Positions 20,317 through 30,984 of a DNA stretch of 64,000 bases are shown piece by piece. Below the pieces are notes generated by a model. It saw only the letters and a list, made by a program, of their open reading frames with translations. It ran no database searches and was not told the DNA's origin. The position numbers and the translations under genes were made by a program. Each line of letters opens with the position of its first letter. The first letter of the stretch is position 1. Source of the DNA: Symbiodinium natans (lineage: Eukaryota; Sar; Dinophyceae; Suessiales; Symbiodiniaceae); NCBI GenBank assembly GCA_905221605.1, contig CAJNDS010002699.1, forward strand, positions 247,748 to 311,747, given 5' to 3'.

Positions 20317-20412
20317 AGATGTTCCCCCTTATACTAACAGTCCTTAATGGGGATGCTAATACCCCCTACTATAGTCCCTTCTAAGGACTGTCAGTATAAG
20401 GGGGACATCCCC
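20317..20412 (+). repeat. MITE-like hairpin family A, copy 1
   Basis: Ends GATGTTCCCCCTTATACTAA and the reverse complement of GGATGTCCCCCTTATACTGA form TIRs of about 30 bp that continue into CAGTCCTTA. The centre is short (ccccctactatag). Related copies are at 32.71 and 59.84 kb. Confidence 0.75.
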
Positions 20413-21060
20413 ATGCTCCATCTTTCCATAGTACGCCCTAGCGACAGCGCAAGAAGCTAGGCCGATTGTCAGAGTTCTTCACTGGGTAGCACTCGCCCGA
20501 ATTACAACATCTGAAAGTGGCCCCGATTATGATAGCTCTTCTTGTTGGCGCATCGGTTGTTTCAGTAGCTGTACTTTATTTTCTTCCAATGCTCCCGGCC
20601 TTTTCAACAACATGACTTGCATTTTGAAGTGGGGTGAGGCTTCCAATATTGCCGGCTTTTTAAGAAGTCGTGGCACGTATTTAAGAATTCAAAAGGAACC
20701 CTCAAATCCACTAGCCAACTCCTTTCACATGTTTACATTTTAAACTTGGGGAAGCTAGTAAGGGTGTGATCCGATCAGGTCTATATTCACTTTGAAAACG
20801 AGATCGCCTTTAAAGTCAAAAGCCGTTGTTGCATTACAACGATGAATAAAACTAGCCCTAACCAGAGTAAAGAAACTGGCCGCCATTTTTAATATGTATT
20901 GTTGTTGGCGCACCTCCTGTCCCAATAGCTGTCTGTCCTTCATCATCTCCCAATATTCCTTGCGATTGAAATCAGATGACTTGAACATGAGTCACAAATA
21001 GTGAATGGCCCAGTGGCCCAAACATATCCTGCTCCTAGAACCCTGGAATTTCAAGGGACA
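20413..21060. other. A+T-richer DNA without resolved gene
   Basis: Contains a diverged direct repeat (Tcttgttggcgca...cagtagctgt near 20540 and tgttgttggcgca...atagctgt near 20900, the latter on the same strand). No exon recognised. Confidence 0.4.
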
Positions 21061-21068
21061 GCGTATTC

Positions 21069-21312
21069 TGTTTAGGGTTCAGGGTTCAGGGTCTAGGGTT
21101 TACAGTTTAGGGTTTAGGGTTATGTCAATGTCTTCCATTCTTTCCGTCTCCCTGAGGCACTGAACCAGAGAGTTGCCCGGGTCCACCACTGCGCTGGAAG
21201 CTCCGCCGCACAATGGTTTCTGGGGTTTAGGGTTTTAGGGTTTAGGGTTTAGGTATAGGGTTTCGGGTTTAGGGTTTAGAGTTTAGGGTTTCGGGTTGAG
21301 AGTTTAGGGTTT
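21069..21312 (+). repeat. Interstitial TTTAGGG telomere-like repeats, two clusters
   Basis: Clusters at about 21069-21122 and 21220-21312 of GTTTAGG/GGTTTAGGGT units with point changes (ttcaggg, gtctaggg, tttcggg). TTTAGGG is the telomere unit reported for dinoflagellates and plants. Confidence 0.8.
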
Positions 21313-21502
21313 AGCAAAAAGGGCGTTCAAGATGTTGCAACCTGGTTGCGATGCTTCTGTGTGTGAGAACTGACAGGGGTCCCGTAGGAGGTTTTCATGT
21401 GTTGTGCACAAACTTTGGGCTCCAGAAGGGTCCACGGATTTCTTGGAGCTAGTTTGTTGAGGCCTCGCTTGATCGATGTGTTGCCTCAAAGTTGCTTTGC
21501 AG

Positions 21503-21568
21503 GAAGAAACGTTCACAGCGCTTCTGAAGCTTAAGCTTTCTGCAGCTACCTCCGGTGATGGAGGTCTG
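21503..21568 (+). CDS. Single exon candidate, unknown protein
   Basis: A 22-codon phase-0 exon between gctttgcag and a GTCGG donor, encoding EETFTALLKLKLSAATSGDG. On the other strand a 241-codon open frame (21304-22029) covers the same DNA. Its Ser/Cys-rich product resembles no family, so I judge it a shadow, but I cannot exclude it. Confidence 0.2.
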
Positions 21569-22722
21569 GTCGGTGTTTGACAAGAGCCATCGAGACTCCA
21601 AGATATTCCCAGACATCGTATGATCGAAGCACCGTACTTTAGCTGCTTGTCGACCAGTCTTCCCACGCTAAGAGCTTTTGCCGCCGAAGATATCTGGAGA
21701 CATGCTGGTGCAGGAGAAGAGAGAATGCAATACATTCCTCTAAGTACACTTTCGGCTGGACCTATGGGGCCGCGATGGGTCGATATGTTGAGCCTGCAAC
21801 AGCTTGTGTAGTTCCATGTAGTAGAAAACCACGCGAAGCCTTCCGCAGCAGAGTTTTGGTCTGGCATCATAAGACTTAAGCCATGAATGCAAGGCCTCAA
21901 CGTGCTTGGCTGTGGCTGGGAAATAGTTGTCTGCCAGAGCACCGTGTCATTACTGGCAGCATTCCAAAGGCAGGTGATACTCGTCTCTGCCACAACTGCC
22001 GGTGATCGCCATGAAGAACTGGCTTTCACTTTATTCTACTCTTCCCCAGGGCCCCAGGGCACCTTAAGACTCCCAAGACACTTCCGAGTTGTGAAAGCCC
22101 GCTTGCATGAGATGCCGATGCTGTCTGCTTGGCAAGGATCCAGGCTTGAGTTTGGCCTGATCCCGTGTCGTGCCCAGATACGCAGAATCCAGAGCCCAGG
22201 CTCTCAATGTCAGCCTGCTGACATTTACGTGCGTTGCGGAGCGTGAGGAGCACAGTTTCATGGAACTTAGCCGAGCAGGTCCATGTGGTTTGTAATCATA
22301 TTGCGAAGTTGGCTATGCAGACTATCAGCTTCGAACTGCGCCAGTGCGCGAGGATAGGTAGAAAATTCAAACGGCGTGATTGAATCGAAGGCTTGGCCCA
22401 GGAACTGTGCTCAGCGAGTTGCGGCAGTGGAAGTGTCAGTGAGGACGAGTACACAGCCGTCGATTAGACCTTGCACTTGCTGGTCCAGATCTGTCCCGGT
22501 TTGCCGGAGCTGGCTCGTTGAGCTCCGGAGCTGCGAAGCACCACTTCCTCTTGATGCCGACAGCAAGAACACTGGCAGTGTCAGTTAAACCGGCCGAGTA
22601 AGCTTTAAACCCATGGGAGAACACGTTTTCTCGCGTATCTGTCGGCAAGCTTCAGCTCATGCAGGCCTTGCTCTCAACAAATCCAGGCATATACGTATAC
22701 CAGCTTATAGCGTGAATGCGTT

Positions 22723-23491
22723 ATGTTGTGTGTGCAAGAAAAGATGGGCGCACGGCAATCAAAGGGAATGCTGCTGAATGCATCGTCGAGAGGGGAAGCT
22801 GGGGTTTTTGGGACCGATTCCGACTTGTGGAGGATCAACCGACTTGAGAACGAGCTCTCACTGAAGAAGGGAGCTGGCACTGTAGAGGCCATGTGCAGCA
22901 TTTTGCAGGGGTGCTTCACAGCTTGAAAGCTTTCGGACAAGTTGGATGTTGCTGCTCGGTGCCAAAAGGTAAGGTTATCACAAGGCCTCTGTAGGCACTG
23001 TAGGCCCTATCCCCGGCGCAAGCCAGGAGCTGCAGAAAGATCTGCAGCAAGCCGTGACTGCAGGCTTTGCATTTGGGCGCCTGGTCTTCCGTGAGTTGGG
23101 GGGACGTTGTCTGTGGCAAGAGCCTCTTGAACATACAGCGATGCAAGCTGATGTCTTGTGCAGGCGACAAGCCGAAAGTTGGTGAGATCCTTGAAGCGTT
23201 GCTAGGGATGTTCAAGGACCCGCTGTGTCCCACCTTTTGCACTGAAGCAGGGGGCCTACAAGGCATGCAATTGGCAGGAGAGCAAGGTGACCTATGATGC
23301 AGTCAAGAACTGCAAGGTTGGCAAAGATGTGCTGCCCTGAGTGCTGGTATTGAATACCCTGAAATTTGCTGACTCGTTGATTTTGGACATTTCGTGGTTG
23401 TGCAGTGCAAGCAGGTGGGCAATGCAATGAAAATGGGAGACCCCGACATTGCTGCCCTTGGTCGAAAGGCACGCACGCAGTTTGCGAGTTA
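22723..23491 (+). CDS. Multi-exon gene, unrecognised helical protein
   Basis: Consecutive exon candidates in one orientation: a frame to about 22911 encoding DLWRINRLENELSLKKGAGT and EAMCSILQ; 22930-22968 (LSDKLDVAARCQK) before a perfect AAG|GTAAGG donor; 23036-23063 (KDLQQAVTA) before a GC donor; 23164-23286 (GDKPKVGEILEALLGMFKDP then LCPTFCTEAGG) before a GT donor; and a last frame after ttgtgcag (about 23406) encoding CKQVGNAMKMGDPDIAALGR and ending in a TAG near 23491. The junction 23063/23164 keeps phase across a GC-AG intron (GCA G|gc...cag|GC GAC). The first two pieces share a frame but are separated by TGA 22924-22926. The family is not recognised. Confidence 0.42.
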
Positions 23492-23963
23492 GCTCAAGGT
23501 GAAGACATGGTGGGTGATAGAAGTGATCGACTCTGATAGACTTCTGCTTGAAGCGAAGTTGTCCCAAGGCAGTCGGCGAGATCCAGGCCAACACCGCACA
23601 GGGACACAATGGCTGTTCAGACACCCCCTCCGTCAACCCTGAAGCCTCCTTTGGGCATCGCTTTACGCCAATCTTCCGATTTTTTTGTGCAAGGCTCTTG
23701 CGCAGAGGGCGGCGCTGGGCATCTAAGCCGTGAGGCTGTGAGCTGGTGCGCCAGGTGGGCACAACCTGTAGACTCCGCAGACGGCATGTGCTCCCTATCC
23801 AGGCCTTGACATGATCCAAGCCCATCCTGTCGCGGTGCGCGTACCGCACAGCGCGTGGCAACGTTTCACCCCCTTTTCGCGCTCACGGCAGCAGACCAAG
23901 CCATAAAACGAGAAGTGGCTGCAAGGAGAGCGTGGGATGGGCGCGCAGTAGCGAGTCATAGAG

Positions 23964-23976
23964 AGCCATTTTGGCT
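23964..23976 (+). promoter_or_regulatory. Partial spliced-leader match upstream of an ATG exon
   Basis: AGCCATTTTGGCT equals positions 5-17 of the 21-nt leader. It lacks the terminal CAAG, so it is a weaker case than 2680-2692. An ATG exon begins 36 nt downstream. The 13-mer is itself a palindrome, which raises the chance of an independent origin. Confidence 0.25.
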
Positions 23977-24012
23977 GTTGACAGCACGCCACACCGTTGC
24001 ACAACGGTGACT

Positions 24013-24107
24013 ATGCCACCACCAAAAAGGCACAGAGACAGCTGGCAGCTGGCTTCGAAGGATGGTATGTCCACCGATCCCCAGCACATCAGGGAAGAGT
24101 TGAGAAG
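24013..24107 (+). CDS. Candidate first exon, unknown protein
   Basis: ATG in the context gactATGCC opens MPPPKRHRDSWQLASKDGMS and TDPQHIREELR, ending in AGAAG|GTACC (phase 2). The N-terminus is basic and Pro-rich. It lies 36 nt after the partial leader match. Family unknown. Confidence 0.28.
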
Positions 24108-24464
24108 GTACCAGCATGCACCAGCTCTCATGACTCATACCAGCCATCTCTTCTCCGCGCCCTAATTGACTGTGGCATCAGAAACCTTTCCCGTCGCACG
24201 GCATACCTGCCAAGCGCCAGAAAAAGACGAGAGCAACGGCTCCTGTCCGGCCACTGCAGTTGCAGGCTGTCATGTCGTCACGGAAAATTTTCGCTTTCCA
24301 CCAGATGCATTTCTGCAATTAGTCTGCCTCGCAGGGCCAGCCGTGTGTAGCTTGCCTGCTGTCACGATGGCTTCGCAAACTGCCTCACGCTACCTGAAAG
24401 CACCAGGCGCTTAGTTTTGTCTAGTGCTTTCATGTGCTTTCTCATAATTCTTGCCACGTAGTCT

Positions 24465-25110
24465 TGCGTCGAGAGGGCTCCCCGGTGGAGGTGTGGGCAC
24501 TACTCGAATTTCAGTGCGAACTGCTGGGAGCCGCTACATGCCAAAGGATCTTTTGTTGCATTCAGGCCCTCAGGCAGCGCATTGCAAGGGAAGACCTTTT
24601 GGAAAGCATGTTGGCGGCGACGGACGCCCAAGGCCAAGAGCAGCCCCCAAGCAGTGCAACGGGCGCGCGCCGCTTCTCACAAGGATGCCACAACGCAGAC
24701 GCAACTGTCGCTTTCGCAGCTCGGTGGTTGTTTGGGGTGTGTCCGTGCGGGTGCTTAGGTCCATGGTGTGTGCAGGCATGTGCAGGAGCAGGTGTCAGAT
24801 GCAGCGTCGGTTGCAAGGCTGGGGCCTATTGATGCGGAAGACCCAGCCAGCAAATCAAGGGAACCTTCACCAGTGCAGCTGGCGCAGGAAGCTCAAGGCA
24901 GTGACCCGTACGACGCACGTGCCTCTTGCAGTCACTTGTTGTGATGAGTCCCGAAGCTTCATACCGCAGATGTGGAGGCCCACCAGACACGCCCCGAGCA
25001 AGTCGGATCACAAAAGAATCTTGGGGTCTTGCCTCGCTGGATCCGAGCACTTGGCCGGTGTTCAAGGACGGATTGCCATCATGCTTTTTTGTGGTTGGGC
25101 AATCATAGCG
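24465..25110 (+). CDS. Exon cluster of an unrecognised gene
   Basis: A frame from about 24465 encodes LRREGSPVEVWALLEFQCEL, then QALRQRIAREDLLESMLAAT and continues open for over 100 codons. A second frame after gagcag at about 24800 encodes VSDAASVARLGPIDAEDPAS and PVQLAQEAQGSDPYDAR. A third after taccgcag (about 24970) encodes GGPPDTPRASRITKESWGLA and DPSTWPVFKDG. All three are + strand and compositionally protein-like, but they lie in different frames and the junctions are not proved. They may belong with the exon at 24013. Confidence 0.3.
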
Positions 25111-25399
25111 CCATGATGGGCCATGCGCCCACAGCTTTCCAGAGAGACGAGTTGTTTCCACCTCGAAATTGTGGGCTCCGGTTAGCCTTCCACACCGTCA
25201 GAGGCCAAAGAATGATTAAATGGACTAGTAGGCAGTGGCATAAGCAGACGGGGACACCTGGCTCGGAGGATGGCTTCGGCTCCTGTAACAGCCTGACCAT
25301 CGCGCCGGTACCTGAAGGCCCATGTCTAGAGTCTTGTCAAGACGCACTGTGGAGGACATGCTGTGGCCTGGTAATATTTTGGTCGCATGTCTGGAGTGC

Positions 25400-25583
25400 T
25401 TCAAGTCACGATACGACACGCAATCCTGCTAGTGCCCCGCCAGGTGATCCGGCCTCGGAAGGAGGCGCTCTGATGGATTGTGGCGACGCGGATGCTCTGG
25501 CCACCGCGCGCGCTGAGAACGAGTCCCTGCGCCAACTTTGCTGCATGGCGGCACTCATGACCAGCAGCTGTGGAAGCAGATGA
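25400..25583 (+). CDS. Exon candidate with coiled-coil-like end
   Basis: The open frame encodes SAPPGDPASEGGALMDCGDA and then DALATARAENESLRQLCCMA, stopping at TGA 25581-25583. A further small frame at 25660-25745 encodes NLDQVHEKLLLPQEGA. Both could be later exons of the 24.4-25.1 kb gene. No family recognised. Confidence 0.25.
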
Positions 25584-25749
25584 ATCTGAGGAAGTTCCAG
25601 CTTGCTCCTTGAAGTTTGAGCGTATGCAGATTCACATGCTCTCTATTCAAGCCTCAGGGTGTCTGTTAACCTAGACCAGGTCCATGAAAAGCTGCTGCTG
25701 CCCCAGGAAGGAGCCAAACCATGTACAATGGCTACCCCACCTTGTCGTT

Positions 25750-26215
25750 TGGATCCGCAGAAAACGTCCGGAAACCGATGGAGGAATGCTGTCAGAAAGT
25801 CAGAAAGTACTGCTGCTCAGAAAGCCAGAAGTCTTCTTTACATGCGCCGCCGAATGTGGGAATCTGCTTGTTGTCTTGATGACAAAAGCTAACAGTTGCA
25901 CCAAGCAATGTCCAACCATCGCCTTGCAGACCGTGGAGTTCATCAAACGAAAGATGCTCCCTTGGAGAGCCCTTGAATCCTTGCCTGTCAGAGAGTCCTG
26001 CAAAGCGAGGCTATGACTTGATCAGCCTGGCTCAAGATGTGGACTTCCCTGAGGCCGACCTCTGCACATTTCCGGCGCGCATGTTTACCTGGATCTTCAT
26101 GCGTTGCATGCCATGCTGTGAGATGCGAGTGGGATCTTCGCACTGGTGCCGTGCAAGACATCCAGCAAACCCTGAGCCCAGTCTTCTTAGGAGTGTAGGG
26201 AATCCCATGGGCTTC
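25750..26215. other. No gene resolved
   Basis: Overlapping frames on both strands only. Confidence 0.4.

Positions 26216-26243
<28 letters not shown>
26216..26243 (+). repeat. (GA)n microsatellite
   Basis: About 13 GA units. A second, longer GA-rich tract starts 260 bp downstream. Confidence 0.85.
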
Positions 26244-26247
<4 letters not shown>

Positions 26248-26496
26248 AGGGTACATGCGCGTACGGCCCCGAAAGGATGTTTGAGTGAGTCTGAACCCCA
26301 AACCCATCGAGCAAACCGGGAGGCACAGAGGGGGGATGCCGAACAGTAGCAGTTTTTGCAGAACCCTTAACTCCTGAGTGTTTTGGCCAATGAGCCGGAC
26401 GTCCACTCAACACGAGTTGGACGTCATGTACCAACAGACCCGAGACCAGCACGCGCCCCTGGGGGCGGCCTCCCTTCGGGGGGGTCATGCGTGGGG

Positions 26497-26560
26497 GAGA
26501 GAGAGAGAGAGAGAGAGAGACGGAGAGAGAGAGGAAACGAGAGAAGGAGAGACACAGAGA
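26497..26560 (+). repeat. (GA)n microsatellite with imperfect extension
   Basis: About 12 perfect GA units and then degenerate GAGA/GACA repeats. Arg/Glu-repeat frames across it are by-products. Confidence 0.85.
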
Positions 26561-26639
26561 GAACGAGTGGCGACAAACCTGACTTGGGAGAAGCGTTTAG
26601 CTGACTATCTTTAAAAATTGAGAAAGACCCGGGCTTTGG

Positions 26640-26915
26640 GAAGCTTTTGACATCGATCCGGGGACGTGGTACCGGGGGTCCTGTTGCACTTTCTGGAAGA
26701 ACGACAGCAGTCACAATTGGAATGCATTGTTCGACCTACCTACCTCCCCCTCAAAGCACCCGGTTGAAAATTCAAGGACCTCCCGCCCCCCACTCCCAGG
26801 TACAAAAAGAATCCTGAAACATTTTCATGCAGGCGAACGTCCCGAAGTCACCTTGTTTTCGCGAGACACGCCGCACTCGCCACTCGAGGGTTCTATGACT
26901 AGCCAGCTCGGGCCG
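26640..26915. other. Possible exon, frame uncertain
   Basis: One frame near 26645-26730 reads FDIDPGTWYRGSCCTFWKND and another GDVVPGVLLHFLEERQQSQL; both look protein-like and neither has a family match I recognise. Confidence 0.15.
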
Positions 26916-26916
26916 T

Positions 26917-27135
26917 GACATGCTGCGACTGTATCCGTGAGCATCTGCTGCGAAGTGTCTCGGAGGCGCAGGCCCCGCCCAGCCAAGAGATGTTGATCGC
27001 AGAGGCGCGGAAGAGCCTTCTGACCATGAGCCAGCTCATGCTCCGAGATCCTTGGCTGCATGGGACGACATAGAGCTCCGCTTCGTCAAGGGTGGTTTCA
27101 TGTGGCTTCGTTGCCCGAGGCGGCCACCCAACGTG
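26917..27135 (+). CDS. Exon cluster, unrecognised helical protein
   Basis: A frame from about 26917 encodes CDCIREHLLRSVSEAQAPPS and EMLIAEARKSLLTMSQLMLR, ending at TAG 27070-27072. An overlapping frame from about 27057 encodes WDDIELRFVKGGFMWLRCPR and RPPN, ending at a strong GTGAGT donor at about 27134. The frame change near 27060 means either a short intron or an indel. The strand and coding nature look good; the product is unknown. Confidence 0.35.
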
Positions 27136-27139
27136 AGTC

Positions 27140-28580
27140 CAAGCAGTCCAAGCCTTCAGATGAGATCTCAGCTCGTGGCGGACTTTGCAGGGAAGGTCCA
27201 GCTCTTGCCCTGGGTTTGGCATATTTTGGCACGCCGCGCATCTTCTTGTACTTTCTCAGGCTTTTCATGTCTTTTCATCTTCGCAGGCGAACCCGCAAAA
27301 CCAGGCGTCACCTCGAAGTCGAGCTGGAGGTGCTAGCAAATGAGAAGTACCACTGGCAGATGCTGTCCGGTCGGAGTCTTTGCTTGAGGTGGAGGCCGAT
27401 ATCTGCATCATCTTCGCCCTCAGAGCCAGTTGCTCGGAGTATGAATGCTGGGCACCTACGATCTGAGTCAGCTCGGCTGCCAGGCAAGCTGCCACGCTAG
27501 AGATGTGCCAACGTTCGTTCGGTTCACTTGGGTCTGAGGAAACTGCGATGTCGACGAGCACAGCCTGCACCACCTGCACGGCCTCTACACCAACAGAGGC
27601 AAGTTAACGTGGACAGTGGCTTGCAGCATTCCATCTGTGCATTCCATGCGTTTGGTGCCAGGCCTGCCAAAGCATCAAGACCGCAAGCGGCAGCCCAGTA
27701 TCCAGGGTGGACGCCTGAGTTGTTACATTGTTCTCTGCGGAAGTTGATTCAAGAGCCCTTTTGGTGTCAGCCTCAAGGTCTTGAGTTTGGATGGACGAGG
27801 AAGCCCGTCGCAGGCATCGCACAGCTTTCGCCCTGGGCCTCCAAATGCTGCAAATCGCTACTGCATGCTGCATGGGTTTGGCCAGGCAACCTGGCCCGTG
27901 TCACCAATCTGGAGTCCTCCCATGCGGACACGGGTGCCCCGCCTCATTCCGGGATGTAACTTCATTACTGTCTTGGCATGTGGTAGAAGCAAGCACGCGT
28001 GGAGGTCACAAGATTCGCTTCCGATGGAACGTGCAGCCCAATTTTAGCTTCCCGAGTCTCAGCCTTACGTCACTGCAAGGGTCAACTCAGCCTCGGCACA
28101 TTCCTGGTATCAAGATTGGAAGCTTCCTTTACTTCAAAGGCAACACTTCCGGTACCGGTCCATGGTCTCTCGCTCCCACAACCAGCCGCCAACTCAGCAA
28201 ACGGGGAGACATGAGGATGACATGAGGCATCATGAGGCATCATGAGGCATCATGAGGCCCTGAGGCGCAGTCCATGGTACCTTTGAAAGCTGGCATCGCC
28301 GCGACCCCTTCAAGTCAAGGTATACTCTGCACCTCAGCTTGGGAGGTCTCGATCTGTGAGCGCCGGGCACCGAGTTGAGGCCGACAGAAAACCCCCATGT
28401 GACGAATCCAAGCCCGCAAAGGTCACCAGGCGGCACTACAGGCAGTGTTGGGCCGCACCCTCAGTGAGCCATGCTTCGACATGCAGATGAAAAGCCTTGC
28501 AAGATGTTGCGGCGCCCATCCTTTTTGCAGGTCCTGGAGCGAGAGGAGCACGTGATCCTGTGACCCACGTTCTTTCTCGA
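27140..28580. other. Exon-like frames but no resolved gene
   Basis: Candidates include a frame near 27360-27460 (DAVRSESLLEVEADICIIFA) and the frame starting at 27791 (MDEEARRRHRTAFALGLQML). A short 10-bp catgaggcat tandem lies at 28222-28255. No junctions or families were established. Confidence 0.3.
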
Positions 28581-28582
28581 AG

Positions 28583-28620
28583 GGTTCAGGGTTCAGGGTT
28601 TAGGGTTTAGGGTTTAGGGG
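28583..28620 (+). repeat. Interstitial TTTAGGG telomere-like repeat
   Basis: GGGTTCAGGGTTCAGGGTTT followed by perfect AGGGTTT units. Confidence 0.8.
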
Positions 28621-29926
28621 GCCGAGCTCCGGTCTTTGAAAGTAACTCCGATTGTGTGGGCAACTCACCCATTTCGGGCTTCCGAATGCCCGTGCATGCC
28701 AGTCATTTTTGCGGGACAACTCCCGCCCGAATTCGGGAGACTCCTCGAGGATGAAGAACATATGTGTATAAATATATGTGAAGAGAGATAGCAGATTCTT
28801 TCGTGAACCGGGTCTCGAAAGTTGAGCTGTTTCTTTCAGAATCAACTTGGGTTCCCAGGAATTCAGCCAGTGAGTTTACTCCCGCATACAATTTAATGGA
28901 TTCAAAGGGTTTCGAACTCCAGCCTGCAGGTGAAACCTACCAAATGCAGAAGCCTCTATGGCAGGAAAAGATTGAGGTTTCCTGGATTCCGAGGAACCCA
29001 CCGGATGTTTAGAACTTGAGAAATTTTGCCGTAGAGTACTTTTAGCCGAATGTTCTCATACTTCTAGAAGAAAGTCTGGGTGCTTGGGGAACCATGTCAA
29101 GCAAATCTGCAAATTCATCGTTGAGAATGTCTTTACAGCTGAATCGTTAGGTAAATCTCTCCTTTGAGCAAAGAGTGTCGGAACGCATGATGCCTTGACC
29201 TTTTTGCAAGAATTGAGAAGCTTTCCTTGAACTCCTAGTGGCAAACAATTCAAGCCATGAAGCCCAGAATGAAGAGCTGCGCTCAGATACTGGGTTCCGG
29301 GGAATCAAGGGAACCTTATGCATTTTAATATATATTATGGAGGCCTTGACAAGTTCGCAAGTTCACAATGTTTGGTTCTGGCTGTTTCCCGGTGTTGTCT
29401 AGTTCCAGGTCACGATTTCGTTCTCAGCATCTCAGGAATCTCCTCAGCATGAAATTACCTGCCCAAACTTCTGCATCATCATTTTAATCTGGCCGTAACG
29501 CGTAAGCGCGTCAGCCGTGGGCCATCGCATCCTTGGTGCTAGTCACGGAATGGAGGATAGAGCTGTCTTGCAGAGTACAGTGCTGTGCATGCCAGAATCC
29601 AACCAGTGTTCCTGTTCTTGCTCTCCACATCCTTCATTCTCCGATGTTCGACATAGTCAAGGTTTTTGGAGCCATTCTTGGAGTCCTGACGTGAGCTCTG
29701 ACCGCTACAGCCGAAAACGATGTTCAAGGCAGCCACTGCAGGTACTGCCGGTTGCGCCCAAGTTCCCAGCGAATCCGAAAGTCACCACTGCACGGAAGAG
29801 AATGCTTGGAAACTGAAGCTGGCAAGCCCCGCTCCGCCACGGGCCTCAAGCCGTAGCTATGGGATAGACATAGGGAGGCCACCAGTTAGGCCAGACAAGC
29901 TGCAAGCATGTATGTATGTTTATGTA
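28621..29926. other. No gene resolved
   Basis: Contains AT microsatellite traces near 28765-28785 and 29325. A 69-codon frame 28803-29012 has no recognised domain. Confidence 0.35.
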
Positions 29927-29972
29927 CACACACACACATATATATATGTATATATACATATCTATTTTTTAT
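29927..29972. repeat. (CA)n/(TA)n microsatellite
   Basis: ACACACACACAC followed by TATATATGTATATATACATA. Confidence 0.85.
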
Positions 29973-30072
29973 CGAGCGAGAGAGAGGTTGGCTGCATGCG
30001 AGTGAGGGCGTGGGGATGGGCTGAGATGCGCGTTGCCTGCAGGTTGGCAGCTCCCGCCTGCTCCAGTTGACA

Positions 30073-30255
30073 CCATGTACAGCGGCCTCATGGGGGCGAA
30101 GCTTGAACAGCATCTCATTGAGCAGTAACGTCTGGGCACGAAGGGCGACCTGTGCATTGGAAATGCGCGTGCTGCATTTCGAAAAGGAGGCTACCTACCA
30201 TGCAGCGGTTTGCAGACAACCTGGCATTGAAGATGCAAGAGGAGGCCATGCGATA
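30073..30255 (+). CDS. Exon fragments, unrecognised
   Basis: ATG near 30074 opens MYSGLMGAKLEQHLIEQ before TAA. About 75 nt on, another frame reads MQRFADNLALKMQEEAMR and ends at TAG 30254-30256. Both are short, helical and protein-like. A splice joining them is plausible but not determined. Confidence 0.25.
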
Positions 30256-30429
30256 GATGTGTAGATGCACGTCAGTGGACAGGGCTCAGCGGCTCTCTTT
30301 GTATTGTTGAAGGCCGGTTCAGGGGCACCCGAGCGGCCTGTTGATACCCTGGACCGGCGAGCCGATGACGAGCAGTCTGCGCAGGCGGCTGTTGCTTCTT
30401 GTCTTTCTACATATGACAGGTGGTGGGGC

Positions 30430-30535
30430 GGCATGCAAGCCTGCTTTGGGACAGGTGGCTCCGTGGGGCCAGTTTCGCGACGTCATCCGTGAGGAGATGT
30501 GCTCCCGGCCATTTTGGGCCCAAACATCTTGTGGA
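30430..30535 (+). CDS. Exon candidate, unrecognised
   Basis: The frame encodes ACKPALGQVAPWGQFRDVIR and EEMCSRPFWAQTSCG. A longer open frame of 186 codons (30420-30980) overlaps in another phase, with a Lys/Pro/Thr-rich end that looks less protein-like. Confidence 0.25.
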
Positions 30536-30984
30536 TGCTGTGCATGCTGTTGGCGTGTGCAGGTCGGCAGCCATCACTGCCATTCACGACACTGCTGCCT
30601 TGTTCTTAGTGCCAAGTCGAATTATCAGCTGGACAACTAGACACTTCGACACTGTTGATGCTGGCTTCTATGGTCATCTGCACATCCAGCTGTCGATCGT
30701 GACTGGCAGGCGAGACCAATGCAGTTTATCATCAACAACAGCGCCCAGGCGGCGCATTGCCGGCATCGCCAATGTTGCAAAACCGACGCTGTTCTCAGGC
30801 GAACGTGGAGCAGCACACAGTCAGCGCTCCACCACCAAGCCCACCCCCACCCCCGCCAGAGCCAGCGACGCTCTTGGAGGCAAAGGTCTAAGGGGGCATA
30901 AGGGGGCTGTGGTCGAAAAAGTCGACAGCCAACTGAGCAGCCAGGGTGTGTTCCGCTTCTTTGCATCGCCGTGGACTTGATCTC

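Noticed and set aside
21304-22029. 241-codon minus-strand open frame
   Set aside because: No domain, Ser/Cys-rich composition, and a plausible plus-strand exon lies inside it; kept only as an unexcluded alternative.
26021-26034. GGCTCAAG as a spliced-leader relic
   Set aside because: Only 8 bases match, which is expected by chance several times in a window of this size.
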